DNA from: UBA8752 sp002336475 | Lineage (GTDB): Bacteria > Bacteroidota > Bacteroidia > Flavobacteriales_D > Sanyastnellaceae | Length of the DNA: 64,000 nt | Assembly (NCBI GenBank): GCA_943846755.1 | Contig: OX044365.1 | Span: 2,170,001 to 2,234,000 of the forward strand | Direction of reading: 5' to 3' | Part shown: positions 46,859 through 56,489 of the stretch, one piece after another | How positions within the stretch are numbered: the first letter of the stretch is position 1 | Layout of the letters: every line of letters begins with the position of its first letter | Translations under genes and position numbers: made by a program | The notes under the pieces: generated by a model | Told to the model about the DNA's origin: nothing | Database searches by the model: none | What the model saw: the letters and a program-made list of their open reading frames with translations, nothing else

Positions 46859-47821
46859 TTAAACTAACTCTCCGACCAACCGCTCCACCGTGATCCCCTC
46901 AGCCTCCGCCTTGTAGTTGCGGACGATGCGGTGGCGCAGGATGGGCAGGGCCACGGCGCGTACGTTTTCGATGTCCGGGCTGTATTTGCCGGCGAAGGCG
47001 GCGTGGCACTTGGCGGCCACGATGAGGTACTGCGAGGCGCGCGGACCGGCACCCCAGCTGAGGTATTGGTTGACCTGATCAGGCGCGTGCTCGCGGCCAG
47101 GGCGGGTCTTGGCGGCCAGCTTGACGGCATACTCGATCACGTTGTCGGCAACGGGCATTTTGCGGATGTGCTGCTGGAAGGCGGCGATCTCATCGCCGGA
47201 CAGCACCGCGTTTACGGAAGCAGAATCTCCTCCTGTGGTGCGCTTGACGACTTCGAGCTCGTCGGCATACTCCGGGTAGTCCACCCAGATGTTGAACATG
47301 AAACGGTCGAGCTGCGCTTCGGGCAGCGGGTAGGTGCCCTCCTGTTCGATGGGGTTCTGCGTGGCGAGCACGAAGAAGGGGTGGGGCAACTTGTGGTTCT
47401 GTCCAGCGGCAGTGACCGAGCGCTCCTGCATGGCCTCCAGGAGTGCCGACTGCGTTTTGGGCGGCGTACGGTTGATCTCGTCGGCGAGGATGATGTTGGC
47501 AAACAACGGCCCCTTGTTGAATTGGAACCGACGCTGGTCATCGAGAATCTCCGAGCCAATGATGTCGCTTGGCATGAGGTCAGGTGTGAACTGAATCCGG
47601 TTGAAGCTCAGGCCCAAAGCCTGCGCAATGGTGTTCACGAGCAGGGTCTTGGCCAACCCAGGCACCCCGACGAGCAAGCAGTGTCCTCCGCTGAAGACGG
47701 AGACGAGCACCTGCTCGACCACCTCTTCCTGCCCCACAATGACTTTGCGGATTTCCGCTGTCAATTCAGCGTGCTTTCCCCGCAGCGCGTCAAGCGCCTC
47801 TTTGTCTGATGCAAATGCCAT
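46859..47821 (-). CDS. MoxR-family AAA+ ATPase
   Basis: A 320-residue AAA+ ATPase with Walker A GVPGLAKTLLVNTIA, Walker B ILADEINRTPPKTQSALLEA and sensor block FVLATQNPIEQEGTYPLPEAQ. The C-terminal lid domain follows (LSWGAGPRASQYLIVAAKC). MoxR proteins act as chaperones that assemble or activate protein complexes, often with DUF58 and VWA proteins. None of these partners is seen next to it here. It sits at the end of the PPIase row on the same strand, an order I recall from many Bacteroidota. Confidence 0.95.
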   Translation of the reverse strand: MAFASDKEALDALRGKHAELTAEIRKVIVGQEEVVEQVLVSVFSGGHCLLVGVPGLAKTLLVNTIAQALGLSFNRIQFTPDLMPSDIIGSEILDDQRRFQFNKGPLFANIILADEINRTPPKTQSALLEAMQERSVTAAGQNHKLPHPFFVLATQNPIEQEGTYPLPEAQLDRFMFNIWVDYPEYADELEVVKRTTGGDSASVNAVLSGDEIAAFQQHIRKMPVADNVIEYAVKLAAKTRPGREHAPDQVNQYLSWGAGPRASQYLIVAAKCHAAFAGKYSPDIENVRAVALPILRHRIVRNYKAEAEGITVERLVGELV

Positions 47822-47848
47822 GGCCTAAAGTTACGCCTTGAAGTGGCC

Positions 47849-48746
47849 TTATGTCTTGGGCGCGGGCACAACGGGATTCCGAATTTCTCCCAACGACTTG
47901 AGCTGATCATCCGAGCCCGCCCATCCTTTGAGGATGAGGCTGTCTCCATCTTCGATGAAGCTCCTGATGGCTGTTTTCCAATGCGATGGGCTCAGCGCCA
48001 TTCCACGACAATTCGAGCATGCAGCCCCAGCTCGAGCGGTCTGGGCCGCTGATGGTGCCGCTGGCGAGGATGTCGCCTGCACGCACTGGGCAGCCATTGG
48101 AGGTGTGGTGAACGAGCTGTTGGCGGATGTCCCAGTACAGGTGCTTGTGGTTGGTGCGGGTGAGCAGTGTGCGGCTGCCGTCAGAAGTCTCCAGCCAGGC
48201 TTCCAAGGTGATGTCGAAATGGGAGGGGCCGATGCGCTGCAAATAGGGCAGGGGCTCGGGGTCTTGCACAGGCCCTTCGATTCGGAAGGGTTCCAAGTCC
48301 GCCAAAGGCACGACAGTATCGCCCACCGTTGTTGCAAAATTCTTTCCGAGGAAGGGTCCGAGCGGCACGTATTCCCAGGCTTGGATGTCGCGGGCGGACC
48401 AGTCGTTGACGAGCACGAGGCCTTCGATGTAGCTGTCGGCCTCGGCCATGGCAATGGGCTTGCCGCGCTCGGAGTCGCGGCCGATGACCACGCCGACCTC
48501 GAGCTCGAAGTCGAGTTTGCGGGTGGGGCCGAAGGTGATGCTGCCGTCAGCTTCTTTGCGCTGGCCGGAGGGCCGATAGACGGGCTCGCCGCTCGCGATG
48601 ATGCTGCTGGAGCGCCCGTGATAGGCCACAGGCATGTGCTTCCAGTTGGGCAGCAGCGCGTTCTCCGGGTCGCGGAACATCTTGCCCACGTTCCGGGCAT
48701 GGTGTTCCGAAGAATAGAAGTCCGTGAATTCACCCCACTTGCGCAT
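47849..48746 (-). CDS. Fumarylacetoacetase-like hydrolase lacking the N-terminal domain, one frameshift
   Basis: It matches the catalytic domain of fumarylacetoacetase, the last step of tyrosine breakdown: GEFTDFYSSEHHARNVGKMF, NWKHMPVAYHGRSSSI with the catalytic His, LDFELEVGVVIGRDSE, LVNDWSARDIQAWEYVPLGP and GTISGPDRSSWGCMLELSW. Near 47975 the frame shifts, and IEDGDSLILKGWAGSDDQL ends the protein at 47849. Only about 300 residues remain; usual members have about 420, with an N-terminal SH3-like domain of about 110 residues. The SurA gene ends 30 bp before it, so this domain is truly missing here. No other gene of tyrosine breakdown is near. Confidence 0.83.
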
Positions 48747-48776
48747 GCCCACTAAGGTCGGGCAGGGCGTTGGGAT

Positions 48777-50159
48777 TTACTGTGCGCCGCTTGCGGTTTC
48801 TCCCAACCACTGGCGGTCGAAATCGCAACCCGAAAAGTCGTCGATGAGCCGGACGTAGGTTTCGGCGAGGCGGCGGCGGACCCATTTGTCGAGCTTGGCT
48901 TGGCGCAGATCGGCTTCGACCTGCATTTGGAAGAGCTCGTAATCCTGCTGTGGATTGGCGGCGTGGGCGGGCTTGCGCTCATCCAAAAGGTAAATCGCGT
49001 AGGCCTGTTGCTCAGCGCCTTGCACTGCAGTAGCGCTGGAGTGTTCCCCGGTGCGCAGCTCGTTGATCAGAAAGAAGTCGGTGCGGTCGAGCTCATCCAC
49101 ACCGTGGAAGAGGCCGCCTGTGCGGGGATTGGTCACCCGTCCCCCTTGGTTTTTGGTGTCTTCATCCGTAGAAAAACGTTCAACGGCCTGCACAAAAGTC
49201 AGGGAGTCTAGGGTGATGAGCTGGGCAACACTGTCCGCGAGGGCAGCGGCTTCGAGCATGGCGGTCTCCGGGACTGTTGGCTTCATGAGCACGTGACACA
49301 TGGAGAAGACCTCACCGCGAATGTTTGTGGTCTTGACGAAGTGGAATCCAAAGTCGCTCTCGAAAACGGGGCTGAACGCGCCTTCTGGAGTGGCAAATAC
49401 CTGCGCCTCGACCTCTGGCACGAAAGCGCCACGGCGAATGTCTTCGTAGCATCCGCCTTTGTACTTGGAGCCAGGGTCCTCACTGTGGCGCATGGCTGCA
49501 AGCGTCAGGCTCAAGCGGCCGGCGACGACTTCGCTGCGTATGCTGTCCATAAAGACGCGGGTTTCCAGCTTCTCTTCCTCGGAGAGCTCAGGTTCAATGA
49601 CGATTTGGCTGTACCGAATTTCCTCGGGGATGAGGGGAAGGCTGTCTGTCGGGATGGACTTGAAATGGTCGGAGATGTCGCGGGGGGTGGCGCGCACCTG
49701 CCCTTCGATTTCGCCTTGCATGCGGTCGGCCATGATTTGCTCGCGCATGGGCTCGCGGAACTCGGCTTTCCAAGCGGCCACCGTCTTGCCGTATTCGGCC
49801 TCAAACGCCTCGATGGAGCCAAACATGCGAACGTAGTACTCCAAGCGCCGGTCGATTTGGCTCGCGACCTCACCGTCGTCAACCATAATGGAGTCAAGGC
49901 GCGCCTGGTGCAGCAAGAGCTTTTGCAACATCAGCTGGTCCACCACGGGGCATACATCGTCGACGGGCATGCCGGAAGCCTCCATCTGGAAAAGCTGGGC
50001 GTCCACGTCGCTCTGCAGGATGATTTCGTTGCCCACCACCGCGATGATTTGCTCGAGCTTTTGCAGGTCCCGTTCTTCTTGAGAATGAACGTTCACAGCG
50101 GTCAACAGGAGCAAGCCAACGAGGGCCAGTGATGGGGAGGTTGCGGTGCGCGCGGTCAT
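48777..50159 (-). CDS. SurA-like periplasmic peptidyl-prolyl isomerase/chaperone
   Basis: A 460-residue exported protein (signal peptide LALVGLLLLTAVNVHS). The SurA N-domain is seen as IIAVVGNEIILQSDVDAQLFQ, followed by two parvulin-like regions: IRYSQIVIEPELSEEEKLE with YKGGCYEDIRRGAFVPEVE, and the second around FSMCHVLMKPTVP and QGGRVTNPRTGGLFHGV. It guides outer-membrane proteins across the periplasm. The start overlaps the upstream lipoprotein stop (ATGA). Third in a row of PPIase-like genes. Confidence 0.9.
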   Translation of the reverse strand: MTARTATSPSLALVGLLLLTAVNVHSQEERDLQKLEQIIAVVGNEIILQSDVDAQLFQMEASGMPVDDVCPVVDQLMLQKLLLHQARLDSIMVDDGEVASQIDRRLEYYVRMFGSIEAFEAEYGKTVAAWKAEFREPMREQIMADRMQGEIEGQVRATPRDISDHFKSIPTDSLPLIPEEIRYSQIVIEPELSEEEKLETRVFMDSIRSEVVAGRLSLTLAAMRHSEDPGSKYKGGCYEDIRRGAFVPEVEAQVFATPEGAFSPVFESDFGFHFVKTTNIRGEVFSMCHVLMKPTVPETAMLEAAALADSVAQLITLDSLTFVQAVERFSTDEDTKNQGGRVTNPRTGGLFHGVDELDRTDFFLINELRTGEHSSATAVQGAEQQAYAIYLLDERKPAHAANPQQDYELFQMQVEADLRQAKLDKWVRRRLAETYVRLIDDFSGCDFDRQWLGETASGAQ

Positions 50160-51127
50160 GGGGTGTCGTTGCGGTCGTTGGGGTCAGCTGCTGCCGGGGA
50201 GGAAGGCCTGTTGCTGCCGCTGCTGAGGGCAGCTTCGGCCCAGGCGGTTTGGACGGCTTGCTGGCGCATGGCCTCCAAGGTAAGGTTGCGGCGGCGGTGA
50301 AGCAGCAGCTCTGATATGCGGTCGGCTACCCGTTCCAGCGGGCTTACGGAACCAGCGGAGAGCCTTTCGGTTACCAGGAGGAGGGCCCGCTGATCAAAAG
50401 GCCTGCCGGCGGCGGAATCCGCCTTCCATTCAATTTTGGAGACCCAGCGGCTGGATTGCTGCCTAGAGGCCCGTCTGGGCTCGAGTGGGACGCGTTGCCC
50501 CAGCTCTTCCCAGGTCCACCAATGGTCGGCTTCGAGGTCAAAGGGGATGCCCGCATCGGTGCACCTGCTGGCCAATGCCGAGAGCTTTTCGGCGTCTTTG
50601 GATGCCAACTGCTTGGTCAGACCGCGGATATCGCTGGGAAAGGGCTGGTCGTCGGCAAAGACCATCCAACGCGCTCGAAAAAGCGGCTTTTCCAACCGAA
50701 AAAGGTCCGGCTGTGCGATCAGAAACGCTTGCAGTTCTGCTGTCGTGAGTGATGTGTCGAGGTGATCGCGCAGGTAGCGGTCTTCGTAAGCGTGGATGAA
50801 CAGGGATTCTCGGTACCTGTTGACGGCGCGGTCAAAGTCGCGCTCCTTTTCGGGCAATTCGGTTTCTGCCAAGTGGACAATGGCTTGCCGTTCGAGCCAT
50901 TCTGAAATGGCACGGTTAGCGCGGGACGCACTGTCTATGGAAGAGAGGCCAGAAGGGAACCCACTCAAAAGTTCTGAGGCCTTCAGTGACCGACCGTATG
51001 CCGAAGCCACTACGGTGTCAGGCGTTGTCTCGGGAGCGGGTGGTTTGCAGCTGTTCAACAGCAGCACAGCACAGCACCATCCCATGCTGCGCAATGCCAA
51101 CCAATGCGTCCCAGAGGCTTGTCGCAT
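50156..51127 (-). CDS. Lipoprotein related to SurA/PpiC chaperones, parvulin block not visible
   Basis: A 323-residue protein with a lipobox (AVLLLNSCKPP), so probably a lipoprotein. After the Cys it has VVASAYGRSLKASELLSGF, like the N-domain of PPIases, and a helical segment with NRYRESLFIHAYEDRYLRDH. I do not see the usual parvulin active-site pattern, so it may be a pure chaperone. I chose the ATG at 51125-51127, which overlaps the preceding stop. It lies between two PPIase genes, as in many Bacteroidota. Confidence 0.72.
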   Translation of the reverse strand: MRQASGTHWLALRSMGWCCAVLLLNSCKPPAPETTPDTVVASAYGRSLKASELLSGFPSGLSSIDSASRANRAISEWLERQAIVHLAETELPEKERDFDRAVNRYRESLFIHAYEDRYLRDHLDTSLTTAELQAFLIAQPDLFRLEKPLFRARWMVFADDQPFPSDIRGLTKQLASKDAEKLSALASRCTDAGIPFDLEADHWWTWEELGQRVPLEPRRASRQQSSRWVSKIEWKADSAAGRPFDQRALLLVTERLSAGSVSPLERVADRISELLLHRRRNLTLEAMRQQAVQTAWAEAALSSGSNRPSSPAAADPNDRNDTP

Positions 51128-53095
51128 CACCGAATGGCGTGCAAGACCTCGCGGTTGACCTCGTGGCTGTAGAGGTCACGCAGCTGCCCGATCCATGTCT
51201 TCTCGAGGTAATCTTGGAAGTCGGCAATGACCTTCCCGCGTGCTTCATCGAGGGTTTTCTGAGCGGGTTCAGTGACCTCTCGGATTTCTACAAAACGCAT
51301 TTGGCCGTCCACAATTTCAGGTGAGGTGATGCCTGTTGATCCCAGTGCTGCGAAGGCGGCGTCTACCACAGGATTCATTCCCAATTCAATGCGGCTTTCC
51401 TCGATGGTGATGCTCAACGGGTTTTCCGACACCATCTCGCGGCGTTCGGTTTCGACATCACCGCCTGCTTCTGCAACAGCCTTTATCCGCTCTGCTGCCT
51501 CCGCATCGGTGCATCGGTAGATGACGGCATTGAGTCGGGTCTTCCATTGATAGTTGGCCTGGTTCATTTCCCAGAAATCCTGCAGGCCTGTGCTGTCTTT
51601 GACGGCGCGGCTCCACACCTTGCGGTCGGTGAGTTCGAAGAGCAAAATGCCATCGTGGTATTCTTCCATCAGCAGCCGGAAGTCGTTGTGTTTGCCTTCC
51701 AATCGTGGCATCTTCGTATTCGATGACTTCCCCATCGCCGAAGCTGGAGAGGGCTTCTCTCATGAGCTGCTCGGCTGTTTGACCCGTGATGTCAATGCGG
51801 TTGCGCTTGGCGTTGATGAACGTTACAAACTTTGAGACGGGCACTTTGGTGTCTCCCACAGTCAGAATGGGCTTCTTGGCCAGGCCTTTCTTGACCATCA
51901 ATGGCTGCAGGACGCTGTCCACGACCGTGGCCTCCACGACTTGGTTGAACCGCTTCTCGTCAATGTTGTAACCGTATTCCTGCTTGCGCTTTTCGATGAA
52001 GCTTTTGCGCACTTGTTCGGAGCGGCTGTCGCGCTGCAGCTTCTTTTCCAATTCGCGCTTGGAATCGTCGAAGGAAGGTGGCGCTTTGTACTCGAGCCGT
52101 TTGATGATGTGCCATCCGTACTGGGTTTGCACGGGGTCTGATATGTCGCCATCGGCTGTAAGGCCGAATGCAGCCTCCTCAAATGACTCTACCATCCGGC
52201 CAGTGCCGAACCAAGGCAGTTCCCCACCTTTCGTTCTGGAGCTTTGATCTGCACTGTGCTGTCGGGCGAGTTCAGCAAAATCCACTCCAGTGGCCAATTC
52301 CGAGGCCAGGGCGTCGATTTTGGTTTTGGCTTCTTCTGGTGCGCCTTTTTTGGAGTCGGGGCGGATCATGATGTGGGCGCAACGCATTTCGCCACGGGCC
52401 TCACGCTTGCCTGTGACTTTGATGATGTGGTAACCGTAGCGGGTGCGCACCGGACCTACAACGTCGCCTACGTTGGCATTGAAACATGCGTCTTCAAAGG
52501 CATACAACATCATGAAAGCGCTGAACCATCCGAGGTCTCCGCCGTTGTCTTTGACGCTGGGGTCGTCACTGCCACCACGCGACCGGGCGATGCTTGCGAA
52601 ATCTTCTCCGCTCATGATGCGCTCCTTGAGCGCCTCGGCTTTGCCATGGGCGATCGCGGTATCGGCGGGTGCGGCGTCTGCGCTCATTTTGATGAGCAGA
52701 TGGGAGGCCCGCACTTCTTCGAGGGTGCGGTCGTAGGCTTCGGCGACGAGGGCATCCAGGAGTTCGTTGTCCACCAAATAAGGGCGCGCAAGTTGCTTGC
52801 GGTAACCGGCAAGCTCATTGACAAAGGAGGTGGCCGTATCCATCCCAAGGTCCTCCGCGGCCTTGACCTTCAGCTTGAAATCGATGAACAGCTCCATGTA
52901 GTCATCCAGGCTTTCGGCCGTGATGAGGCTGTCGCGGTTGTTCTTCTTGAAAATGTGCGAAAAGTCCTCTGCGGAGACGGCTTCACCGGCAATGGTCAAG
53001 ACGGTTTGAGCGTGAACGGTTCCCGCAGCAGCGCAGACAAGAACAGAAAGGGCGAGGACCAGTTTATGGATTCCGGGGAAACAGCGGTGGCTCAT
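51127..53095 (-). CDS. Periplasmic peptidyl-prolyl isomerase with two parvulin domains, one frameshift
   Basis: About 655 residues with a signal peptide (LVLALSVLVCAAAGTVHA). Then VLTIAGEAVSAEDFSHIFKK and two parvulin domains: VRASHLLIKMSADA with GGDLGWFSAFMMLYAFEDA, and MRCAHIMIRPDSKKGA with GGELPWFGTGRMVESFEEA. The frame breaks near 51712, after GEVIEYED. The other frame continues with RLEGKHNDFRLLMEEYHDGI to the stop at 51127. It helps fold outer-membrane proteins. First of the PPIase row. Confidence 0.9.
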
Positions 53096-53169
53096 CGTTG
53101 CGAATTGGACGCCGAATTTAGCGTCTGTCGCGGTGCCATGAAGTAAAGAAGTGTTTTGCTTGACTTCCT

Positions 53170-54171
53170 TTATCGTTTGTTGACCACCCGCGGGCCTCTG
53201 AATCGCTTTTTATGGAAGGTCTCAGTGCTTGAAGCAGTCAGTGATCGGGCCACTTTAAGGCCTACGGTAAAGTACATGTCACGGGTTGCCACATTGCCGC
53301 GAATGGGCTGTCTTGCGAGGTCCAATCCTTGCTGAAATTGAAACGTGGAGATGCTGGGCGCCTCGGCACATGGGGGCAAATCGTTCGGGTTGGACTGTGT
53401 GGTCAATGCAAGTCCAAGGGGCGTCATTTCCCAGGGATTCGCGTATTGATCGCGGATGTCGTCTAAGCGGTCGGTCCACGTCCAGCGCCACAATCCGTTG
53501 AGCGTAATGTGCCACGGTTTTCCCGAACCGTTGTCAACGGACATGGTCCATGAGATGCCCAAGGGTACAGTAGCGACATACTCTGCATAGGTATCGCCCT
53601 CAGTGCGCATGCTGCGGAGATCATGCCATGCCCCCGGGGTGGTGTAGCCCATTTCGACCAGCAGGTCATAGCAACTGTTGTCCGTGTCCACTTGTGCCAT
53701 GGGGGCGTGGTGCAGCAGTGCTATGCCAGCGTTGAGGCGAAGACTGTGCATCATGGTGATGCTGCCCATTTGTCCTCCGAGGCGAAGAAGGGGGTAGTCG
53801 GCGCTTAGGGCCCATTCCGTCATTTCGTTTTTGAAGTGAAGGTTGCGGACAAAGGCGACCACCTTGTTCGACATGCTGTCTGCGCCTTGTATGCGAATGC
53901 GCCGCATGTCGAAGTTGAGGCCCAAGCGCTTTCCGCTTTGTTGGGCCCTGGCGCCAAAGCCTCCGCCCATTTGGACGAGGTTCCATTGCGTGTCGCTGAA
54001 AACACCATAAGACCCTTTGTGGCCGATGTCGCCGCAATATCCAGACACGTGTGCGGACGCTCCAGCTTCAAATTGCCACCCTTGGGACAATCTGCTTTGG
54101 GCATCGGCGGTGGTAGTGCACCCGAGGGCGAGGAACGCCAATGCGAAAAAAAGGGAACGTGACAAACACAT
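53170..54171 (-). CDS. PorG/DUF6089-like outer-membrane protein
   Basis: A 333-residue exported protein (LFFALAFLALGCTTTADAQ). The mature part begins WQFEAGASAHVSGYCGDIG and has VAFVRNLHFKNEMTEWAL, both typical of the PorG/DUF6089 group linked to type IX secretion. It ends in basic residues (HKKRFRGPRVVNKR). It is paralogous to the next gene upstream on the same strand. An ATG 12 bp further upstream is possible. Role inferred: part of, or related to, the T9SS outer-membrane complex. Confidence 0.7.
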   Translation of the reverse strand: MCLSRSLFFALAFLALGCTTTADAQSRLSQGWQFEAGASAHVSGYCGDIGHKGSYGVFSDTQWNLVQMGGGFGARAQQSGKRLGLNFDMRRIRIQGADSMSNKVVAFVRNLHFKNEMTEWALSADYPLLRLGGQMGSITMMHSLRLNAGIALLHHAPMAQVDTDNSCYDLLVEMGYTTPGAWHDLRSMRTEGDTYAEYVATVPLGISWTMSVDNGSGKPWHITLNGLWRWTWTDRLDDIRDQYANPWEMTPLGLALTTQSNPNDLPPCAEAPSISTFQFQQGLDLARQPIRGNVATRDMYFTVGLKVARSLTASSTETFHKKRFRGPRVVNKR

Positions 54172-54237
54172 GGTCGGCCACAAATATACGTCTAAAGCGT
54201 CAATTTAATCGACGAAATTCTAAATATCGTTGTCGAA

Positions 54238-55264
54238 TTAGAACTTCATGCGGGTAGACTTCTTGAAGAGTCCGCCGCGTTTTTTGTTCCCGTAGGTACT
54301 GCGGTTGCGGTTGAAGCTTTGGCTCCGTCCGTTCAAGGACCTTGCCATAAGTGATGACAAAAGAGCCGTAGGCGTCATCGTTGACTGGATTGCCGCGTAT
54401 GACCGGGATTTCGTCTCCAATGTAACTGTGTGCCGTCAAGCTGCCCGCTCCAGGACCTGCAAGTTCGAGGTCTACGAGGTTGGACTGGGAGGACAACGCA
54501 GCGCCCAAGGTGGACATTTCCGATGGGTCGGCATAGAATCCTGTGACGTCGTCGAGGTAATCGGTATCGGTCATCCGGATTCCAATTTCGATGCCAAAGT
54601 AGAAGTCGGCGGCCCCTCCTCTTTTCTGTCCCGTGATGACGGCACTCAGTCCAAATGGAATGGTGTTGATGTTGAGTTCGTCGCTGTAGTCCACTCCTCC
54701 CGTCATCAATTCGGGCAGGCTGTGCCATTGTCCATCGCTGGTGATGCCGGACTCAATGAGCTGATCGCGCATCACGTTGTTGACGTCGACCCTGGCCTCG
54801 GGGTTGTGAGACAGCTTGGCAAATCCGACAAATCCCCGAATCGTGAGCATGGCCCTGCGCTGGCGTGCCCAAACCAAAGGCCTTTGCATCAGATCGCGCT
54901 CGAGGCGGATGGACCCTTCGGTCATGTGGTTCCGAAAGTGCAAGTTGCGGCCGCGGCGCGCTGGGTTCTGCGTGTCCTTGTCGCTTCCTGAAATGTGAAG
55001 TTGGCTCAAATCAAACCGCACGTGCCAGAGGCCATCTTGGTCCAACTTGCGCCGGGCAAAGACGCCGAGTGCAGGACGGGAACGCATTTCTTGCAAATCC
55101 CAGATGAAGTTTCTGGCGTTTCCAGCACCGTCACCAATGTCCCCCATGTAGTTGGCTACACCCGCTGAGAGTCCCACGTCCCAATTGCCCTGCGCAGAGA
55201 GGGAAATGGGGTTGGATAGCAAAGTGGCTATCACCAAGGTAAGCGTGGCACTCCATCGTGTCAT
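54238..55264 (-). CDS. PorG/DUF6089-like outer-membrane protein, one frameshift at the end
   Basis: About 340 residues with signal peptide (ATLTLVIATLLSNPISLSAQ), then WDVGLSAGVANYMGDIGDG and RNLHFRNHMTEGSIRLERD, the same blocks as its neighbour. Near 54335 the frame must change: one frame runs on to 54200 with an unlikely tail, while the other gives NGRSQSFNRNRSTYGNKKR and ends STRMKF at 54238, a basic end typical of the family. I therefore end it at 54238. The ATG at 55262-55264 is chosen because the signal peptide begins there. Confidence 0.74.
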
Positions 55265-55410
55265 GACACAAAATTCAGCTCCGAAACCGGTATAATTAGG
55301 GGGTTTAACGCTCATCAGTGAGTTCCTACGTGTGGATAAGTCATTTGGTGACACAAGGGGTATACGGGGCCTACACGCTTGGGGTTTCAGGAAACGTCCC
55401 ATTTTGCATC

Positions 55411-56403
55411 ATGAAAAAGGACAAGCCTTGCCCTGATGTGCTCTGTGCCTTGCTTGGGACCCGCCATCCCATTGTGCAAGCGGGCATGGTGTGGTGCACC
55501 GGATGGGAGTTGGCAGCCGAGGTGGGCAAGGCCGGCGCTTTGGGCACATTGGGTGCCGGATCGATGTATCCCGAGGAGCTGAAAGCGGAAATTCAGCGGT
55601 TAAAAGCGGCATGGGATGGGCCTTTTGCAGTCAACGTGCCGCTGCTTTACCCGGATGTTGAGGCGCATATGGAGACGATTGCAGCAGCAGGAGTCCCCGT
55701 GGTCTTTACCAGTGCTGGATCGCCCAAGAAGTGGACCGGTTTCCTCAAGGAGGCGGGTGCCACAGTCATCCACGTGGTATCGAGCGCAGCCTTTGCGCGC
55801 AAGGCTGAGGATGCAGGGGTCGACGCCGTGGTGGCGGAGGGTTTTGAGGCTGGTGGCCACAATGGAAGGGAGGAAACCACGACCATGTGCCTCGTTCCGG
55901 AAGTGGTTGATGCGGTTTCCATCCCTGTCATCGCTGCGGGCGGTTTGCACGATGCGCGTTCTATGCTGGCTGCGCTTGCTTTAGGTGCTACGGGCGTTCA
56001 AATGGGCAGCCGATTCGTGATGACCCAGGAAAACCCGGCGCATGCCGCCTTTAAGCAACGCATTGCTGATGCAGTGGCTGGAGAGACACGCCTCATGCTC
56101 AAGGACGTGACACCGGTGAGGTTGTTGCGGGGGCCAGAAGGCAGCTTCTTTGATCAGGTCCATCACGCGGAAGAAGAAGGTGCCGATGCACAGACCTTGC
56201 GTGAGTTGCTGGGCCGTGGTCGCGCCAAGCGCGGCATGAGGGAGGGCGATTTGATGGAAGGAGAACTGGAAATTGGCCAGGTCAGTGCCCTGTTGGATGA
56301 CCTCCCCCGGGCCGGTCAGCTCGTGGATCAATTGGTCCAAGAATTCAAGGCTTTCAACACGCGCCAAATGGCCAAGGGTTTTTTTTGGAAGGGCTTGGAA
56401 TGA
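55411..56403 (+). CDS. Nitronate monooxygenase/enoyl-ACP reductase II-like FMN enzyme
   Basis: A 330-residue FMN-binding TIM barrel of the NPD family: PIVQAGMVWCTGWELAAEVG, AVNVPLLYPDVEAHMETI, VVAEGFEAGGHNGREETTT (His and Gly-rich FMN loop) and SIPVIAAGGLHDARSMLAAL. It could be a nitronate monooxygenase or a FabK-like reductase; the sequence alone does not settle this. I chose the ATG at 55411, where homology begins; the frame upstream to 55318 overlaps the probable promoter region. It diverges from the PorG-like gene. Confidence 0.88.
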   Translation: MKKDKPCPDVLCALLGTRHPIVQAGMVWCTGWELAAEVGKAGALGTLGAGSMYPEELKAEIQRLKAAWDGPFAVNVPLLYPDVEAHMETIAAAGVPVVFTSAGSPKKWTGFLKEAGATVIHVVSSAAFARKAEDAGVDAVVAEGFEAGGHNGREETTTMCLVPEVVDAVSIPVIAAGGLHDARSMLAALALGATGVQMGSRFVMTQENPAHAAFKQRIADAVAGETRLMLKDVTPVRLLRGPEGSFFDQVHHAEEEGADAQTLRELLGRGRAKRGMREGDLMEGELEIGQVSALLDDLPRAGQLVDQLVQEFKAFNTRQMAKGFFWKGLE

Positions 56404-56489
56404 CGGCTACATGAAATTCAATGCCGGCGGCGGATAACATCCTCGAAAGGCAACCGTTCTGCCTTTGCGCGCGTACATCTTGCAGAGCA

